A stretch of DNA of 64,000 nt from Arachis hypogaea (GCF_003086295.3 NC_092043.1:47148598-47212597); one strand, 5' to 3'; positions 1-12,172 are shown, numbered from the stretch's first letter. Numbers and translations are program-made. The notes: generated by a model from the letters alone, not told the origin.

Positions 1-70
1 AATTAGAGGTGAAGGTGTCCTCGTCAAAGAATTGGATTACTAAGATTCGTATGGCTTTTCTTCTTGAAAT

Positions 71-216
71 GGTAAAAATTCAGTACAATCAACTTCACTT
101 TACGTAAAGTTTATAATTGAGAGCTGTTAGATAATTTGATTGATTTGACTAAATTTTCATTTAATGACTCTCAACTATCAACTTCACGTGAAGTTGACTA
201 CACTTGAGTTTTCATC
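71..216. mobile_element. Short MITE, Mutator-type, resembling common peanut MITEs
   Basis: A 146-bp element with inverted ends: GGTAAAAATTCAG at the left and the complement of GATGAAAACTCAAG at the right. The interior is palindromic around TCAACTTCACGTGAAGTTGA-like arms. It is flanked on both sides by the identical 9-bp direct repeat TCTTGAAAT (62-70 and 217-225), the length expected for Mutator-type insertion. From memory the arms resemble a very abundant Arachis MITE family; I could not verify this. It is non-coding. Confidence 0.8.
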
Positions 217-225
217 TCTTGAAAT

Positions 226-1615
226 ATTTTTTATTAGGTAAGAACTTTTATACTTTTTATTGGTTAAAAAATTAATTGTTTAACAAAACTGATTCACATT
301 TTTATAATACATATTTTGAAATTGTCAACCCTCGTTAACAACTTAATGCCTCATTGGCTCTTTGCATGGTAAATCCATTGGTCAAAATTCATTGATTACC
401 TTAACTAATTGATTAGTTTGTCAGCCATATAAGAAAAGACAAAACGTCCAAATTTCAATTCAAATCGAATGAGACTGATGGTTAAGTATGCATCATTATT
501 ACTAATTAAGTTTTCTTAATCCAATCAATGGACAAAATGGAAATAAAAAATTTAATTAAAAAGGCTTAAAGAGACCATGTGCAATAATATTCAAAAGGCT
601 AAAAATATAGTTTTATCTCAGTGTCATTGTACCATGATTCAAACATGCACGTTTAAAAGTCACGGTATTAATTATTTATTAATAACATGATTGTGAAATA
701 TTAGGTTGGCAACTTAGTTGCATTTTATACGAAAAGATGTACCAAATAAAGGATAGATTCGTATCATCATAAAATTCAAAGTGAACAGACTTGTAAATGA
801 TAAAATTAAGTTATCATTAAATCAATACTCCAACTTTAACTATAAATAAATCTCATCAGCAAATGGTTCATTATGTATAAATATAGCCTATGTGCAAAGT
901 TAATTATTGGTGACTAGTAAGTGCGCATAGTGTGTCACAGCATATCTATGTTTAGAGGGGGATATTTTCTATGGTATTTGGTACGTATAATTAATTATTA
1001 TTTTGTAACATATTGCAAGCTGGTACAATAGTATCTTAGTTTTCAAAAATATTTTAGAAACAATAAAAATTACATCAAATCAGTTTAAAATTATCTTATT
1101 TTATATTTATTAATTATTATTAAAATAAATACATATATTAGATGTAATAAAATATATAATTATAAACATTATATATATAAAATTATAAATATTATATATA
1201 AAATTATAAATATTAAATTAATTAAAATAACTTTATATTATTGTCTTTTTAATATTACTGATTAGTTTTAGTCTCAGCTGCACCATAATTAATTTGACTT
1301 AATTAATATATGAGTTTGCTTACTATGATCTACAGAATTCTTTTTCTTTTACCAAAAGAAATTGATGCTTAATTACACACATACAAATAATAACTTTACT
1401 TTTAAGAATTGAAGACATATATAAGCTTATTAGTTAGTTTTAAAATTGATGCTTAATTAATTTAAGAAGTTGGATATTAATTATTTTAGTATCCAAAAAA
1501 AGTTGTATTTAATAAATAAATTAAAGTTAACATAATGTAAATAAATAAAGTAGTAGATAACTCATAAAAAATGATAAATACGTTCTGATAATAAAAATTT
1601 CAAAGAAAGAGTTTC
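226..1615. other. AT-rich intergenic stretch, no gene seen
   Basis: No open frame with coding character and no splice-linked exon set was found on either strand. The sequence is AT-rich and full of short TA/AAT runs, for example around 1100-1240. Confidence 0.6.
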
Positions 1616-1623
1616 TATTATAC

Positions 1624-2317
1624 TAGGGATGGCAACGGGTCCCCATGGGGGCGGGGACATGCCCCCCGCCCCCCGCCCCCGCCTCCATTATTCGTCCCCG
1701 TCCCCGCCCCATCCCCGTGACGGGTAACGGGGGCCCCATATCCGCCGGGGACCCGGGTCTCCGCGGATATCCGCGGATTTTTATAAAAAAATAATAAAAA
1801 TTGAAAAAAATTAGAAAAAAATTTAAAAAATAGTGTATTGTATATAATTTAGTATTTTACTTACATCAATATCTACTTCAATATTATGAATTACATGTAT
1901 AGCACTCAAATGCTTAACCAAAAATTCAAAATCAGTAAAATAATAAAAATTTTAGAATAATTATAACAAATGTTTATCCAAATCACAGTAATTATAATAG
2001 AAAAAGCAAACAAAGATAATGAAAATGATAACAAATGCTTAATTATAATCATATAAATTATATTTAACTTAATTCAATAATTATAACAAATGCTTAACAA
2101 AATCATAGTACACACAAATGGGGTATTCTAGTCTTTTTACATAAACGGAGTTTAAACGGGTCTCCACGGGGCGGGGACCTCTATCCCCGCCCCCGCCCCG
2201 TTTAATATACGGGGCCCCGTCCCCCGTCCCCGCGGGTACAAAATCGTCCCCATATCCGCCCCGTGACGGGTAAATCCCCGCGGATATCCGCCCCGCTGGG
2301 GATTTTTGCCATCCCTA
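1624..2317. mobile_element. Non-autonomous hAT-type element (MITE 1)
   Basis: A 694-bp element with terminal inverted repeats TAGGGATGGCAA at the left and TTGCCATCCCTA at the right. The subterminal regions are strikingly GC-rich (runs of CCCCGCC and GGGGCGGGG) around an AT-rich core. It is flanked by a perfect 8-bp duplication TATTATAC (1616-1623 and 2318-2325), the signature of hAT insertion. It has no transposase and would depend on an enzyme supplied in trans. Confidence 0.92.
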
Positions 2318-2503
2318 TATTATACACACAAATAAATAGCAAGCTGTTATTGAAATGTGATGATAATTTTACTTTTACTTTATAATTTCCCTGATTCTTC
2401 CTTGTTGATTATTACATGACATAAGCACTGGCTAAACACTTGTCAACAAGAGCTCCAAAATAATAATAAAAATACCAACACACACTCACATGTACATGTT
2501 TAG

Positions 2504-3020
2504 GTTAATAGTCAAATTAGCTTTAAAAATTAAAATGATCTTTATATTTATTTAAAAAAAGTGTTATTAATCGAATTAATTTTTTAAAAATTATAAATTA
2601 ATCATATATTTGTATTTAGTTATTTTATTATTAATTTTTGTCAATAATTAATAATATAATATTAATTAATAACATATATGATATCTAATATATCTAATTA
2701 AATATTAATTAAATATATTTTTAAAATTCTATCAATTTAGTCTTTTTTCAATTACATAAACTCTAATGTTAATATAACCTAACAAATAAATTATAGATTT
2801 TTATAAATATATTTAATCGATATTCAATTAAATATATTAGGTGTTATGTACGATATTAATTAATATTTTATATTATTAATTATTAAACAAAAAATATCAA
2901 TAAAATAACTGAAAAATAAATACAATTAATTTATAATTAAAAAAATAATTTAATTAATAAATTTTTTAAGAACAAATTTTAAAAAATATCATCAGTCAAA
3001 AATTAATTTGATTATTAAGC
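2504..3020. repeat. AT-rich fold-back element
   Basis: The arms at about 2504-2740 and 2765-3020 are imperfect inverted copies. For example, GTTATTTTATT near 2627 and AATAATTAATAATATAA near 2643 recur as complements in the right arm. The spacer is about 25 bp. It is probably a decayed MITE or a long-arm fold-back transposon. Target duplications were not resolved. Confidence 0.6.
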
Positions 3021-3209
3021 TTACACCTCATAACTAAAACAACGCCGCCTCTTACTCGGTTGCACGATACAAATCATTCTAACAAAAGAAATATCTAAAA
3101 GATATATGAAAAGAGATGTAAATCTTCAGTCAATTACTCGAATATGAGAATGTGAAATCATTCTTCTTGTGTCAACAAAATGAAAAGAGGCATTTTGGTT
3201 GTGAAGTGT

Positions 3210-3213
<4 letters not shown>

Positions 3214-3278
<65 letters not shown>
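3214..3278. repeat. (TA)n microsatellite
   Basis: About 32 uninterrupted TA units. Confidence 0.95.
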
Positions 3279-3280
<2 letters not shown>

Positions 3281-3301
3281 TAATTATTCAACGAAACAGA
3301 C

Positions 3302-3365
<64 letters not shown>
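3302..3365. repeat. (AAT)n microsatellite
   Basis: About 21 AAT units, 23 bp from the (TA)n tract, making a compound hypervariable locus. Confidence 0.95.
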
Positions 3366-4173
3366 GTGGCGAAAGCTGAAGCAATGGTCAATGAATAATA
3401 ATATTAAGGAGGAATGAAATTACTATGACTATTTTATGTGATTAGTGAAAAGTGATGAATAAACCTGAGACAACCTTAACCCTAGGGATTCTGTCGGCAC
3501 GGATGCATGTGGCATATGTATGTTAATTAAGTTGTGAACCCCCATGAGCATTGTACATTATTTGTTGCCTTAAAGGGACTATTAATAATATGTCCTTGTT
3601 CATAATAATGCTGTATATATATATATGATGAACATGCCTCACATTTATTTTAAAACGCCTTGTGTGTATATCCTTGAGCAATGAGATATTATTACAGAAC
3701 GAATAGTAATTGGTTCGGATAATCCAGAAATAATAATGTCAGTTACCACTAGGTTTATTTATGTATTTTGTAATAATTTATTCGCTAACAATAAATTTTT
3801 AAATAAAATTTTGATATATAACAGACGATTTCTTAATTTACTAAACTAGAGACTACTATAAAAAACCAAAAAAATTTACAACGAGACTTATATTATATAT
3901 TATTGTTCTTTATTTTTTCTTAAATGATTGTTGAAATGATGACGATTTGCTATCTAATAATTGAAATATATACGATGATGATTTGCTCCAAAAGAATTGA
4001 ATGTATATTAAAGGTATATAGTATATTATTTTTAAAAAATATTAATACATAATATAAAATCTTAACTATACATAATTAATTTTAATTATAATTAGTTATA
4101 TTTACTAATCACTAACCTTAAAACATAAATTTAAACAAAAAATTAAATAAAAAATCAGAATTGTAATTCTGAG
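3366..4173. other. Intergenic, no gene seen
   Basis: AT-rich sequence with only short chance frames. Confidence 0.6.
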
Positions 4174-4181
4174 AAAATTGG

Positions 4182-4666
4182 TAGGGCTGTCAAAACGGGC
4201 TAGTCCGGCCCATTTAGGCTCGGACCGTTAAACTCGTAGGTTAAATGGATTGGACCGTTTAAATTCGTTTCATTCGCCAGCCATAATTTTTTAGTTCGGA
4301 CTATTTATGGTCAGTTCGGTGGGTTAAACGGATCAGTCCGTTTATCCTTTTATTTTATTTTTTAAAAAATATTTTGATAAAATATCACTTTTAGGTAAAA
4401 ATAATCTTTAAAAAATAATATTTTTTTAGTTGATGGATCGGATCAGGAGAAATATCAGCTAAAAGTGCCTTTTTTTAAAAACATATAAAAAAATAAATGG
4501 GCCACTCATTTAGCCCGTGGACTATCCCGTATAACCCATTATTTTTTTTCGAGTTAATCGGGCTCAGTTCGTTTAGCCCGAAATTTAAACGAATTTAATT
4601 TTTTGTCCATTTAAATAAATAATAAATAGACTGATCCGATAAATTTAGCCTATTTTAACGACCCTA
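4182..4666. mobile_element. Non-autonomous hAT-type element (MITE 2)
   Basis: A 485-bp element starting TAGGGCTGTCAAAACGGG and ending with the diverged complement (…TTTTAACGACCCTA). It is flanked by a perfect 8-bp duplication AAAATTGG (4174-4181 and 4667-4674). The interior repeats GGCCCATTTA / TAGCCCG-like words in inverted orientation. No transposase is present. Confidence 0.9.
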
Positions 4667-4674
4667 AAAATTGG

Positions 4675-5800
4675 TAGAATGATGACATGTATTCAACACG
4701 TATCTTGTATGTTGACTTTTTATCTACAAAATTCATCTACCTATAATTATATTAAATAATTCTATTTTTAACAAAAATACTAATTTTTTTATATAAAAAA
4801 AATTAGCCCCAAAAAACACACTTTGTAGTTTATATCAAGTCTACAATTTGTGTTTTGTGTGTAAAAGAATATTGAATATATTCGTTACTTGATTTTTAAT
4901 TGTGACTTGTGAGTAGCTTATTTGGCCAGTGTAGTATGCATAATTTTGATAGAATTTGATGGAATTTAAATTATTCCAAGAACTATCAAACAATAGTTTA
5001 AGAGTTAGACATGAATTTCCAATAAGAAGGAAGAATACCAAAAGTAGTTAATTAGATACTTTGTGGTGATTTAGAATATTTGATTATTAAAAAAATAAAA
5101 GAATATTTAAAAATAAGAGTTAGGTGTTGAAATCACTATTAACAGTTTAAGGAATGAAATTGTGTTCGATCCGTTTTCTTGTGACGACGACGTCAAAGAT
5201 AACAGTTATTTTCTTATTTTCTTTTTCTGTTTTAAGTTTTTTTTTTTTTGTTTTATTTTATTGTGTTGAACACTTGGAACCTTCTTCTCTCAAATAATAA
5301 TAATAATAATAATAATAATCAACAACACTTTGAATTTGTTTACGTGCGCTGCAAAATAAAACTGTTTTTATAAATAATTTAGGTTTGGTTTCAACAGTGC
5401 ATTTTAAAAACTAATTAAATATTGTGAAATGTAAATCTCTTTTGGAGCTGTTGCCAGCTATATATATTTAATTTGGTGCTATAAATAGAGTCATAGTTGC
5501 ATCACAAATGAGCTAAGAGCTGGACTCAGCAAATGAATATCATGAACTTTAATGCGTTAGCGGTAGAAGCATCGAGATTCCATATAACCTGTGACTCATC
5601 AGTGTACGTAGGAGCCCACTAGTCATTTAATAAAATTTGTCAATACTATAATACCATTATTATTATTAAATAAAATGTCTCCAGTTTATGCATTATGATG
5701 ATATATATATAAAATTATATCCTTTACAACTAACAATATTTTATGAATTATATATCTCCTCAAAATTTATGTTGTTGAATAGATTTTCACCTGATCACCG
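4675..5800. other. Intergenic, no gene seen
   Basis: AT-rich with an (AAT)n tract at about 5292-5319. The 66-codon minus-strand frame at 4841-5041 has no recognisable features. Confidence 0.55.
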
Positions 5801-5805
5801 TTAAA

Positions 5806-6296
5806 CTATCTGATTGCAGGTCCTGCCAGGATCACCGGAAAAGCTCGACATTTCATTTCGTCTCCTATTCTCTCCAGATTTATTCTAGCCTCGAAGGCTG
5901 TGAGGTGCTCCAGAGGGTCTTGGGTTCCATCGTACCTCATGTTCATTGGTTTGTCGAAGTGCTTCGTCAACCGGACCTCGAGAATGGATCGATGGAACGG
6001 GGTGGCGCCCATTATCACGGGTCGCCGTGTCTTTACAGGCCTCCCTTCTCCTTCTTCGCGATCTCGCCTCCAGGAGTAGATGATTGTGTCGTTTCGTCTT
6101 CTTGGGTAGATGAATCTTCTCGGGTGCTTTCCGCTTCCGTTCTGGAAGCGGAGGCGTGTCGGGGGCGACTTCGGTGGGAATCTCTCTCTCGGCTTTCAGG
6201 AGACGGGGAGTAGTTAGGATCGGTGGTTCGTTGATCATGCTCCTGATCGGCTAGTTGTCGTTCCATGTTCTGGATCCTATGGTGTAGCTCCTGCAT
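5806..6296 (-). pseudogene. Ty3/gypsy gag fragment, frameshifted and truncated
   Basis: Minus-strand gag remnant of an LTR retrotransposon. The N-terminal part (6296-6033) begins MQELHHRIQNMERQLADQ and is a charged Arg/Ser-rich leader. The core is in another frame (6018-5806) and contains the gag signature F-D-K-P…YDGTQDPLEHL…F-E-A-R-I…CRAFPVILAGPA. The two frames are offset by an indel near 6020-6060. The frame stops just after LAGPA, where an intact gag would continue for several hundred residues, and no protease or reverse transcriptase follows. The YDGT-DP-HL pattern is typical of plant Tat/Ogre-type gag; that lineage call is inference. It is not expected to give a functional capsid protein. 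Confidence 0.8.
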
Positions 6297-6465
6297 TATT
6301 CTGGCGTTGTCACCGCCAGTTCCTCCGAAGGGTCGCGTCCCTGTGCGTGGTTCAGTGCGTTGTCGGGGGACCTTCGTCGCCCTCTCGGTGAGGCGACAGA
6401 GGCTGCCCCCTCTGCGCCGGCTGCTCGGCCTTGGTCTCCAATGCCCGGCACGACGTCCATTTAGG

Positions 6466-6486
6466 CTTCCCCACAGACGGCGCCAA
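6466..6486 (-). other. Retrotransposon primer binding site
   Basis: The minus-strand sequence TTGGCGCCGTCTGTGGGGAA directly follows the LTR end. A TGGCGCCG… start just inside the LTR is a common tRNA primer binding site in plant gypsy elements. Confidence 0.7.
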
Positions 6487-6897
6487 TGTTCGGTTGAACG
6501 GTTTCCAGATGGTTCGGGTGGAGATTTGAGGAGGCGGGGACGCTTCGTTCGCGATTGTGTTGGGATCGGATCTGCCGGGTAGCCGAGCTCTCATTGTGGA
6601 AAGAGGGGGTGTCACCTGCAAAGACACTCCGACGCTCTAGTCAGTAGGCGAGAAATAGGTTAAATGGAATGTGTAACGTACCTTGGGAGAGGGGTAGGAC
6701 CCTCCCCTTATATACTATGTCAGATGTGGGTCCCACGAGGGCAGAACCCACCTTCCTCGATGTTTCCTTGTACAGCTGTGACGGCCAGCTGTCCCGGACG
6801 CGTGTTCGGACCGAATATGAGTGCATCATCCGACCGTTCAGGTCGGATGGTTAATGGATCGGGTCGGCCCAAGTTTCCTTTGGACCAGACTGTAACA
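6487..6897 (-). mobile_element. Ty3/gypsy 5' LTR
   Basis: A 411-bp LTR bounded by TG…CA (minus-strand start TGTTACAGTCTGG, end CGAACA), followed by the primer site and gag. It contains a TATA box (TATATAAGGGG on the minus strand, about 6706-6716) and an R/U5 stretch with GTCGGAGTGTCTTTGCAGG. No second LTR lies in the window, so this is the 5' end of an element truncated at about 5815. Base composition is clearly more GC-rich than its surroundings. Open frames inside it are not genes. Confidence 0.85.
6706..6716 (-). promoter_or_regulatory. TATA box of the gypsy LTR
   Basis: AGTATATAAGG on the minus strand, about 230 bp upstream of the LTR 3' end, the usual U3/R position. Confidence 0.65.
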
Positions 6898-7559
6898 AAT
6901 TTAATATATATATATATATATATATTTCATGCAAACATTTTTTGTTTTAAAAGTTGAATTTAGTTTTGTTATATTTATCGTGTAAACAAATTTTATACTT
7001 GTGTATCAATTATGTATTATTAAGCCAACAAAAATACTAACTAATTTTTATATTTGTTGTCTAAATAATCATTTAAGCTAATAAAATAATGTATTGATAA
7101 TTATATAAAATATTTTACACTTTTGTATTCCTAAATCAATAAATGAAAGATAATAAATTAAAAAATTAAAAAAATAATTATTATTATTATAATTTTTAGT
7201 CCATATAACAGAGAGTTTTTAAGATTCGAAAGACGTAAGATTTTACTATATAATAGTTAAAAAAAAATTAGAATTTTCAAGGCATTCAAAGAAGTACCCT
7301 ACAAACTAAAAGTGGGCAGCTAAGTGTTGTAGTTTTAAATTAGGCGGTGACAGAAATTTTCAACCTTTCCCCAACCATACTTAGATGTGATTAATGTAGT
7401 AATTAATGCAAGCATATATAAGTGACAACATAACCATAAATGTTAGGAGTTGAAAATTAAAGATGACTCTGGATTAACGGATTATAGGACCTTTTCTCAT
7501 TCATTACCCTTCAAAAGCTCATGCATTACTTAGTTGTCTCGTTTTAAAGAATGTGTCAG

Positions 7560-7690
7560 GTTTGAATAGAACCTGAATGGGTGGTTTGAGAAGTGGTCGA
7601 CACCAGGATCCAGCAAGAGCTGTCGACCAGGTTTTCATTGTGAGAGGAGGTGGTATCTGTAAGAATATTTCCACACTCAAATTAATATTC
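7560..7690 (-). mobile_element. Decayed gypsy LTR fragment
   Basis: The plus-strand text CTCATTGTGG.A..GGGGGTGT at 6588-6612 has a degraded counterpart, TTTCATTGTGAGAGGAGGTG, near 7633, followed by a matching CTGTAAGAATATTTCCACACTC. I read this as a remnant of a related LTR (R/U5 end) in the same orientation. It abuts the truncated copia LTR. Confidence 0.5.
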
Positions 7691-8060
7691 ATATAAAGAG
7701 ATTATAATTTTATTATTTTTTTTTAATTTTCACTCACTAATATTGAACAAGAGAAAGTTAACTTACAACAAATAAATACATTACCAATATATAGTTTCTT
7801 ATAGAAGTCCATTTAGTTTATAAGTTGATCAAATTGTGTGTATAAATTACACATTATGATGAATCACTTATATAAATTGCACAAATTGTAATCTTTGACT
7901 AGGATGACTGTCTTTATATATCATCTTTAATTTGATCAAGATGTAGCATCATATTTTGTTTCTAGTCAAAGTTTTATAATGTTCGTTAACATTTTCTTTA
8001 AATTTCAATTTGTTCGACTTATATCACTTATAACTTTTAATTATAATTTTATTGACTTCA
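7690..8060 (-). mobile_element. Ty1/copia 3' LTR, truncated
   Basis: About 370 bp of diverged direct repeat matching 9955-10330. Shared words include TAATTTTCACTCAC, TTGATCAAG.TGTA.CATCATA and CTAGTCAAAGTTTTATAA. The part corresponding to 9703-9950 of the other LTR is missing here, so this copy is truncated on its low-coordinate side, next to the gypsy LTR fragment. Confidence 0.7.
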
Positions 8061-9690
8061 AATTAAAAAGAAGAATTTTGTTTCTTATTTTTATAATTTT
8101 TTATTCAAAATTATTCTTTTGGTGTATTTATATTATTCATATTTTTAATAGGACAAGAAAAGATTGCACCAACCAAATTTATTTATATTGATTGATTTTG
8201 TCATGATATCAGCAATATTATTGTTAGTGTGAATTTTTTGCATATTCATTTTTTTTTCTACTACTTCACAAACAAAATGATATTGAATGCTTATGTGTTT
8301 TGTTCCTGAGTGAAACGATGGATTCTTTACATTCTAAGTGGAATCTATGGTGCTTTTCATTGTGGTGCCTAAATTGTCTAATTTATTTTTATAAGTAAAA
8401 AATAAAATGTATAAAATAAAAATAAAATATTTAAAATTAATTAAATATTATTTCTTTACCTTTTTTAATAAGTTAGACATCATATTTTAGGCACTATAGC
8501 ATTCACCTTCTAACTATCATAAAATATTTGTGACGCCACAATATCATTGTGTTTTCTTGATTTGCAAATGCTACCGATTCCTCTGCGTCTCAAACTTTAT
8601 CTCCAAAAAGCAAGTATAAATTGGTGGTTAGCTGTTTTGCTTTCGTGATCACACGAGCACTATTATAATCATCTTCAACGTCCACTTTTAATATTGATTT
8701 TATGCCCTTGAGAATCTAACAACGCAATGGACATCAAATTTTTTCTCAAGCCATTCACATATCTTACATCTTGAATTGTATGGATTTTTACAATTTTGAT
8801 GGTATCGATTTTCGCAATTTCTAAGGCATATCATCTCCCATGAGTATAAATTCTTTTGAAATAGATTCATAAGTGCTAAACCACTCATGATTTGGAGCAT
8901 GTGATATGTTGTTTCACAATCCAATTGCACATATCAACTAGTGGTTTATTGGCTTTATGATCAATTGCAATTTTAATGCATAAGACATCTTCATTATCAT
9001 AGGTGTTTGCAACACAATCATGTGAGGTAGTTGTTTTAGCAGTTTTTCTGTGATCTTCTTGTTGAACCAACCATCTTTCTTCAAGTGTCTTTTCTTACCA
9101 CAATTATAACGAGTAAGGTTCTTCTTTTAAGACGTTGATCTATCACAACTTTGATTCTTACTAGAGTCAAATTATGTTGATCTATCTCTCATCACTAACG
9201 AAAGTCCTGCTTGCTTTGAACTCTCCGTTCAATAATCTTTATTTTTGCGCTTGTTTTCTTCTTCGAGAATGGCAGCAGCAAGGTCATCAAATTGAAGTTG
9301 ATGATGAGTTGATCATACAAGTCTAGTAAACTTTGGAGAAGAAATTTATCATATTAATTTTCTACAATATGACACTTCATGGCTGTCAGTTATGAAAATA
9401 TAGTATTAAGATTTTTATGTGATTCTTCACCGATATGTATTCACTCATACGAAGAATATAGTCTCTTTTTCATAAATTTCTTATATGTTTAATAATACGG
9501 GATCTGCCATAGCCAAGTGTAAATGGGCGATGGCGTTTCTGTCCATCTCTTTGCACTTGTCATTAGGAGTGTCGGTAGGCTTGCCTTCTATTACTTCCAA
9601 ACATTTTTTTTCAAAATTACTTTGATTTTTAGTTTCTAAAAAAAAGTTATTCTCATTAAATTTTTCGATTCAAAATTTTGTTGCCATGAT
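8060..9690 (-). pseudogene. Ty1/copia internal region, deleted and broken
   Basis: Read on the minus strand from high to low coordinates. Gag starts near 9690 with MATKF, includes DLAAAILEEENKRKNKD, and has a zinc-knuckle remnant resembling YNCGKKRHLKKDGW near 9110-9070 in which the last Cys is lost. A pre-integrase segment resembling QDVRYVNGLRKNLMSIALLDS follows at about 8760-8690. Next comes a jump to the RNase H C-terminus, with FHSGTKHISIQYHFVCE and NNIADIMTKS at about 8330-8190. Integrase and reverse transcriptase are missing. The frames are broken by many stops, so the element is non-autonomous. Confidence 0.8.
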
Positions 9691-9702
9691 TCTGATACCA
9701 AC
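9691..9702 (-). other. Copia primer binding site (Met-tRNA type)
   Basis: The minus strand reads TTGGTATCAGAATCATGG, matching the usual TGGTATCAGAGC… primer site of copia elements with one change. It lies between the 5' LTR and gag. Confidence 0.8.
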
Positions 9703-10345
9703 TTACCCTTTTGCAGCAGAAGATTTAGAACCTAAAATTTTGATATTACTGTTAGGTATCAGAATTAATAGGAACATAATAATGTAACTAAAATTTGTAA
9801 ACAAAAATAGATGAAGCTGAACAAAAATTCAGACAAAAATAAAAATAATACAAAATGGTAAAATCATAATTTCTCAAGATATATAGAAAAGTCTATAATA
9901 CTCTTATACATTATGAAAATAACACTTATACAAAGGCCAAGGATTACAATCTCACTATTTTTTCTCTCTTAATTTTCACTCACACTAACATTAAACAAAA
10001 GAAACTTAACTAACAACAAACAAATACATCACCTATATATAATTTTCTTGTGAAAGTGAATTTGATTTATAAATTGGTTAAGCTGTGCAAAAATTGAACA
10101 TTATAAATCACTCGCACATATTGCACAAATTGTGTGTATTAGTATCTTCTTTCTCTTTAAACTTACCAAGTTGCAATCTTTAACTTGGATGATTATGTTT
10201 GTATATTATTTTTAAGTTGATCAAGTTGTAACATCATACTTTGACTCTAGTCAAAGTTTTATAACATTTATTGTTTTTTATTCTTTTTCAAATTTTAACT
10301 TGTTCCACTTATTCCACTAGTCATTTTTTATTTCTTCTTTTACGA
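9703..10345 (-). mobile_element. Ty1/copia 5' LTR
   Basis: This is the more complete LTR copy, immediately upstream (minus strand) of the primer site. Its outer part matches 7690-8060. The outer boundary is approximate (10330-10350). LTR divergence is visibly high, so insertion is old. Confidence 0.65.
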
Positions 10346-12172
10346 GCCTACCAATTCAATGTTGGTAAGGGTGAGGTCCAACGTAAATTGCTTGAGCTTT
10401 TCTGTAACATTTGATAACATTGCTAATTTGCTATCACTTAGTTTTTGTGATTTGATTTAACGAAGATTTAGTGTATATACATGATTGAAAAGAAAAAATA
10501 AAAACTGAACTGATGGTCAAAATTTGTTAGGAAGTGTGGGTTTCATGAGATGTTTGATTTGGATGCATTTAAAAGTTAGATTTGAAATCTAATCCAATTC
10601 ATAAAATTTGTTAAAAATGTAGTTCAATTCAATTTAAATTATGATTGAATTTCGGTTTAAATTTAATTGAATAAGCGATTTTAATTGGAGTTGATCTAGA
10701 TTTGAATAACATCCACACATGTTTGATAAGTAAAATGTGTTGCAAGGCATGTGAACCGTAATTCTACGCTTTAACCCAAAATAATTCTTTGATAAATTAT
10801 TACACATACACTTGACCAAGTTGTTATGTATACATCGTATTAAACTAATAAGAAATAGTATTACTTTTCAAAACAATTAACTACTTGATGAAAATTATTG
10901 CTATTCTGCCTTAACTATAGAAGAACTACATGTACCAATTGTGCCCACAAGTAAATTCTTGCTCTGTTCATAAGTATAGTCTAAAAGAGTTGGTTGAATT
11001 CAATTCCTAGAAAATTTGTATGCTGATTTATGCCGGTATAACATTTCAATTTTTTTTTTAAAGTTAGGAGTAAAATTCGAATTCGAAATTTTTAGGTGAG
11101 AATGAAGAGACTATGTTATTTGACTAATCATTTCAGTTATTAACAATTGGTATTAGTGGTGATGCGATCCATAAATTTATATTATATTATTATATAAATA
11201 AATATATAAAGAGAGATACATATTAATTGACCAATATTTTTTATATTTAATCTTATATTTGAGTTAATCAATTTTCTATTTTTAACTAAAAGTGTTAACT
11301 TTCTAACATTTTTCATATGTATAAAATATTTAATTCATTAGAATGTGGTGTGTACTCTAGTCCACTCTTTAAATATCCTTCTAAAATTAATATATTGAGA
11401 AAATTACTAATTTACTTGAACTTGTGAATGGAATTTGAATATGCAAGGGTATAAATTACTATAAATTCAAGCATTTCTTGTTCAGAAAAAAAGTGTCACT
11501 TTTCTGTATTAAAAATATACGGCTAAAGTTGAGATAATAAAAACAAATATCAGGAACTAGACTCTCTACGTGAAACACACACATTAAGTAATTTCTTCTC
11601 TTCCAATAGACCATAGTCATAGTCTGGACTCTCCAAACTATATTGTTCAAGTGTTCAAACAAGTAACCACCCAGATTTTGAAACTGTTGCGAAGTATTAG
11701 AACACCTCCTACTCTATCCAGAGCTACATCTGGACTCTGAATTTTCATGTTTTTTTTCTCTCTTGCAATTTAGAGTCTTTACTAGTATTATTGATATTCA
11801 AAGCCTCATTTTCTGACACTCTTGCAATTGATCCAAAAGTACTACTCGTAATTAAATGATTACTTCTCTGCGTAGAATGATTTTTTGAATTTCCTATTAT
11901 ATTGGCTACTTCATTCTTGCAATCACTAACATCATATTACTTATATGTGAATGGACCAATTTGAGACTGAACATTACTCACCTTGGAGCACTTGCTTGCA
12001 AAACTGCAAAATTTTTGCAAGTACTTCCTCCATATCTTTTGTTGGAATAACTGCCTCAGACCTCAGATTGCTGAACTGCTCGTACTTTAGATTACGGTTT
12101 GGTATCATAAGATTACTGTTTGGAATCATATTATGCAAATATCCAAAGCAATGGTTTGTGCAGCTCAACTCA
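10346..12172. other. Intergenic, no gene seen
   Basis: AT-rich. It holds one copy of a 130-bp direct repeat (11353-11490) and the 3' flank of the DREB2 gene. Small frames at 10634-10819, 11459-11662 and 11974-12168 lack family features. Confidence 0.5.
11353..11490. repeat. 130-bp direct repeat, copy A
   Basis: Shares long exact words with 14975-15110, such as CTCTTTAAATATCCTTCTAA and AACTTGTGAATGGAATTTGA. The pair brackets the DREB2 gene. Confidence 0.8.

Noticed and set aside
3180..3398. 72-codon open frame with long Ile/Tyr runs
   Set aside because: It is the translation of the adjacent (TA)n and (AAT)n microsatellites.
6265..6957. Plus-strand frames over the gypsy LTR and leader
   Set aside because: They are antisense to the LTR/gag and are explained by the lower stop density of GC-rich DNA.
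11974..12168. 64-codon minus-strand frame directly after the DREB2 stop codon
   Set aside because: It is in a different frame, has no splice sites linking it and no recognisable motif.
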